A DNA stretch of 6,580 bases, from assembly GCA_027459565.1 (NCBI GenBank), contig DAIDIA010000220.1, positions 1-6,580 on the forward strand, given 5' to 3'. The notes under the pieces are model-generated. The model worked only from the letters and a program-made list of their open reading frames with translations. It did no database searches and was not told the origin of the DNA. The translations under genes and the position numbers were made by a program. This DNA comes from Acidimicrobiaceae bacterium. GTDB taxonomy: Bacteria; Actinomycetota; Acidimicrobiia; Acidimicrobiales; Bog-793. Of this stretch, positions 5,725 to 6,580 are shown one piece after another (position 1 is the stretch's first letter; the number at the start of each line of letters is the position of its first letter).

Positions 5725-5736
5725 GGGAGCGCAACT

Positions 5737-6580
5737 ATGTCGAGCCTGAACATCCGCGGCGGATCCCGCGCATTTCGTTTTGGCATCCTGCACATGAGCA
5801 GGGTCACATCCGGAGCGTCCCTCCTCGAACAGGCGCGCAAGATCGAGGCACAGGGGTTCTCAACCTTGTTGTTCAGCGATCACTTCGAACGTTCGCCGGT
5901 CGCACCGATACCCGCGATGGCTGCCGCCGCTGCTGCGACGGATCGCCTCCACATCGGAACCCTCGTGCTGTGCAACGATTTCCGCCATCCGGCAGTTCTC
6001 GCCAAGGAGGCACTCACCCTCGAGCTGTTTGCCCCAGGGCGCATCGAGCTTGGAATCGGCGCCGGGTGGATGAATCAGGACTATGACCAATCCGGTATCC
6101 GCAACGAGCGACCCGGAGTGCGCATCGAGCGACTCGAGGAGGCCATCGACATCCTTCGCCAGCAGTTCGACAATCGGGTGACGAACCACTCGGGCGCCCA
6201 CTACTCGATCGCGGAGATGCCTGCGATCCCGGCGACGACACAAGGTGGCCACATCCCGATACTGATCGGCGGAGCGGGCCGCAGACTGCTGGGTCTCGCG
6301 GCGCGCACTGCGGACATCGTCGGTCTCAACTGGAACGTGCGCGCGGGCGTCGTCGGTAACGATGCAATTGCATCGGGGATATCGGAGGCGACCGAGGAGA
6401 AACTCTCGTGGATACGCGAGGCAGCGGGTGAGAGGTTTGCATCGATCGAACTCCACGCGCAGTGCTACCTCTTGTCGATCACCGATCGCCCGATTGAGAC
6501 AATCGAGACGTGGCTCGGCACGCTTGGAGTCGACCTCGATCCTGAATTGATGCTCGAATCTCCCCACGTCCTTGTCGGCT
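5737..6580 (+). CDS. LLM class oxidoreductase, MSMEG_2516-like F420 type, 3' end beyond window
   Basis: 281 codons are visible and the gene continues past the right edge, probably by only 15-25 residues given the family's usual length near 300. ATG 5737 follows AAGGGAG (5723-5729) at 7 nt. The sequence resembles the F420-dependent MSMEG_2516-type group (TIGR03621) of luciferase-like oxidoreductases: FRFGIL at 13-18, FSDHF at 46-50, an Ala-rich helix at 60-68, the strong signature GTLVLCNDFRHPAVLAKEA at 74-92, RIELGIGAGWM at 102-112, and IPILIGGAGRRLLGLAAR at 173-190. The family acts in the cytoplasm with deazaflavin F420 as hydride carrier. It differs clearly from the LLM protein two genes upstream, so this is not a recent duplication. 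It is the last gene seen of the operon. The substrate is unknown. Confidence 0.92.
   Translation, partial: MSSLNIRGGSRAFRFGILHMSRVTSGASLLEQARKIEAQGFSTLLFSDHFERSPVAPIPAMAAAAAATDRLHIGTLVLCNDFRHPAVLAKEALTLELFAPGRIELGIGAGWMNQDYDQSGIRNERPGVRIERLEEAIDILRQQFDNRVTNHSGAHYSIAEMPAIPATTQGGHIPILIGGAGRRLLGLAARTADIVGLNWNVRAGVVGNDAIASGISEATEEKLSWIREAAGERFASIELHAQCYLLSITDRPIETIETWLGTLGVDLDPELMLESPHVLVG

Noticed and set aside
5331..5840. 169-codon minus-strand frame opposite the Dabb gene
   Set aside because: Covers the Dabb gene, its spacer and the start of the next gene; composition is typical of a shadow frame.
5860..6567. 235-codon minus-strand frame opposite the second LLM gene
   Set aside because: Antisense shadow with biased Arg/Asp composition; the plus-strand frame has family motifs and a strong ribosome binding site.

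Overview
The window comes from a GC-rich bacterium, most likely an actinomycete (Actinomycetota), class not determined. The reasons are high-GC codon use with GTG and probable TTG starts, a second luciferase-like protein resembling the F420-dependent MSMEG_2516-type family, a P450-type three-cysteine ferredoxin, a limonene-epoxide-hydrolase family protein, and a leaderless-type promoter in front of that last gene. No rRNA, tRNA, CRISPR array, insertion sequence or phage gene is visible. The sequence is an ordinary chromosomal accessory-metabolism region, almost entirely coding.

Layout. (1) Minus strand, 1-1262: two tandem short-chain dehydrogenases/reductases (SDRs) overlapping by 4 nt, the second cut by the window edge. 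(2) Plus strand, 1283-1666: a small limonene-1,2-epoxide-hydrolase (LEH) family enzyme with every known catalytic residue, starting only 20 bp from the divergent SDR. (3) Minus strand, 1732-3057: a metal-dependent amidohydrolase, convergent with the LEH gene and divergent from the next operon. (4) A 158-bp divergent promoter region, 3058-3215, with back-to-back -10-like elements and a perfect 10-bp palindrome. (5) Plus strand, 3216 to beyond 6580: a probable five-gene operon of an atypical SDR lacking the catalytic Tyr/Lys, a three-cysteine ferredoxin, a luciferase-like monooxygenase (LLM) that overlaps the ferredoxin stop, a Dabb-domain protein, and a second LLM protein cut by the right edge.

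How the genes may work together (inference). LLM oxygenation, LEH hydration of an epoxide to a vicinal diol, and SDR oxidation of the diol are the enzyme types used in the limonene-1,2-epoxide route of Rhodococcus. The amidohydrolase and the Dabb protein could act on later ring-opened, lactone or cyclised intermediates. Degradation of a terpenoid or other alicyclic compound is therefore the best single hypothesis, but nothing in the sequence fixes the substrate. The ferredoxin implies an electron acceptor such as a cytochrome P450 that is not encoded in the window. No regulator or transporter is visible.
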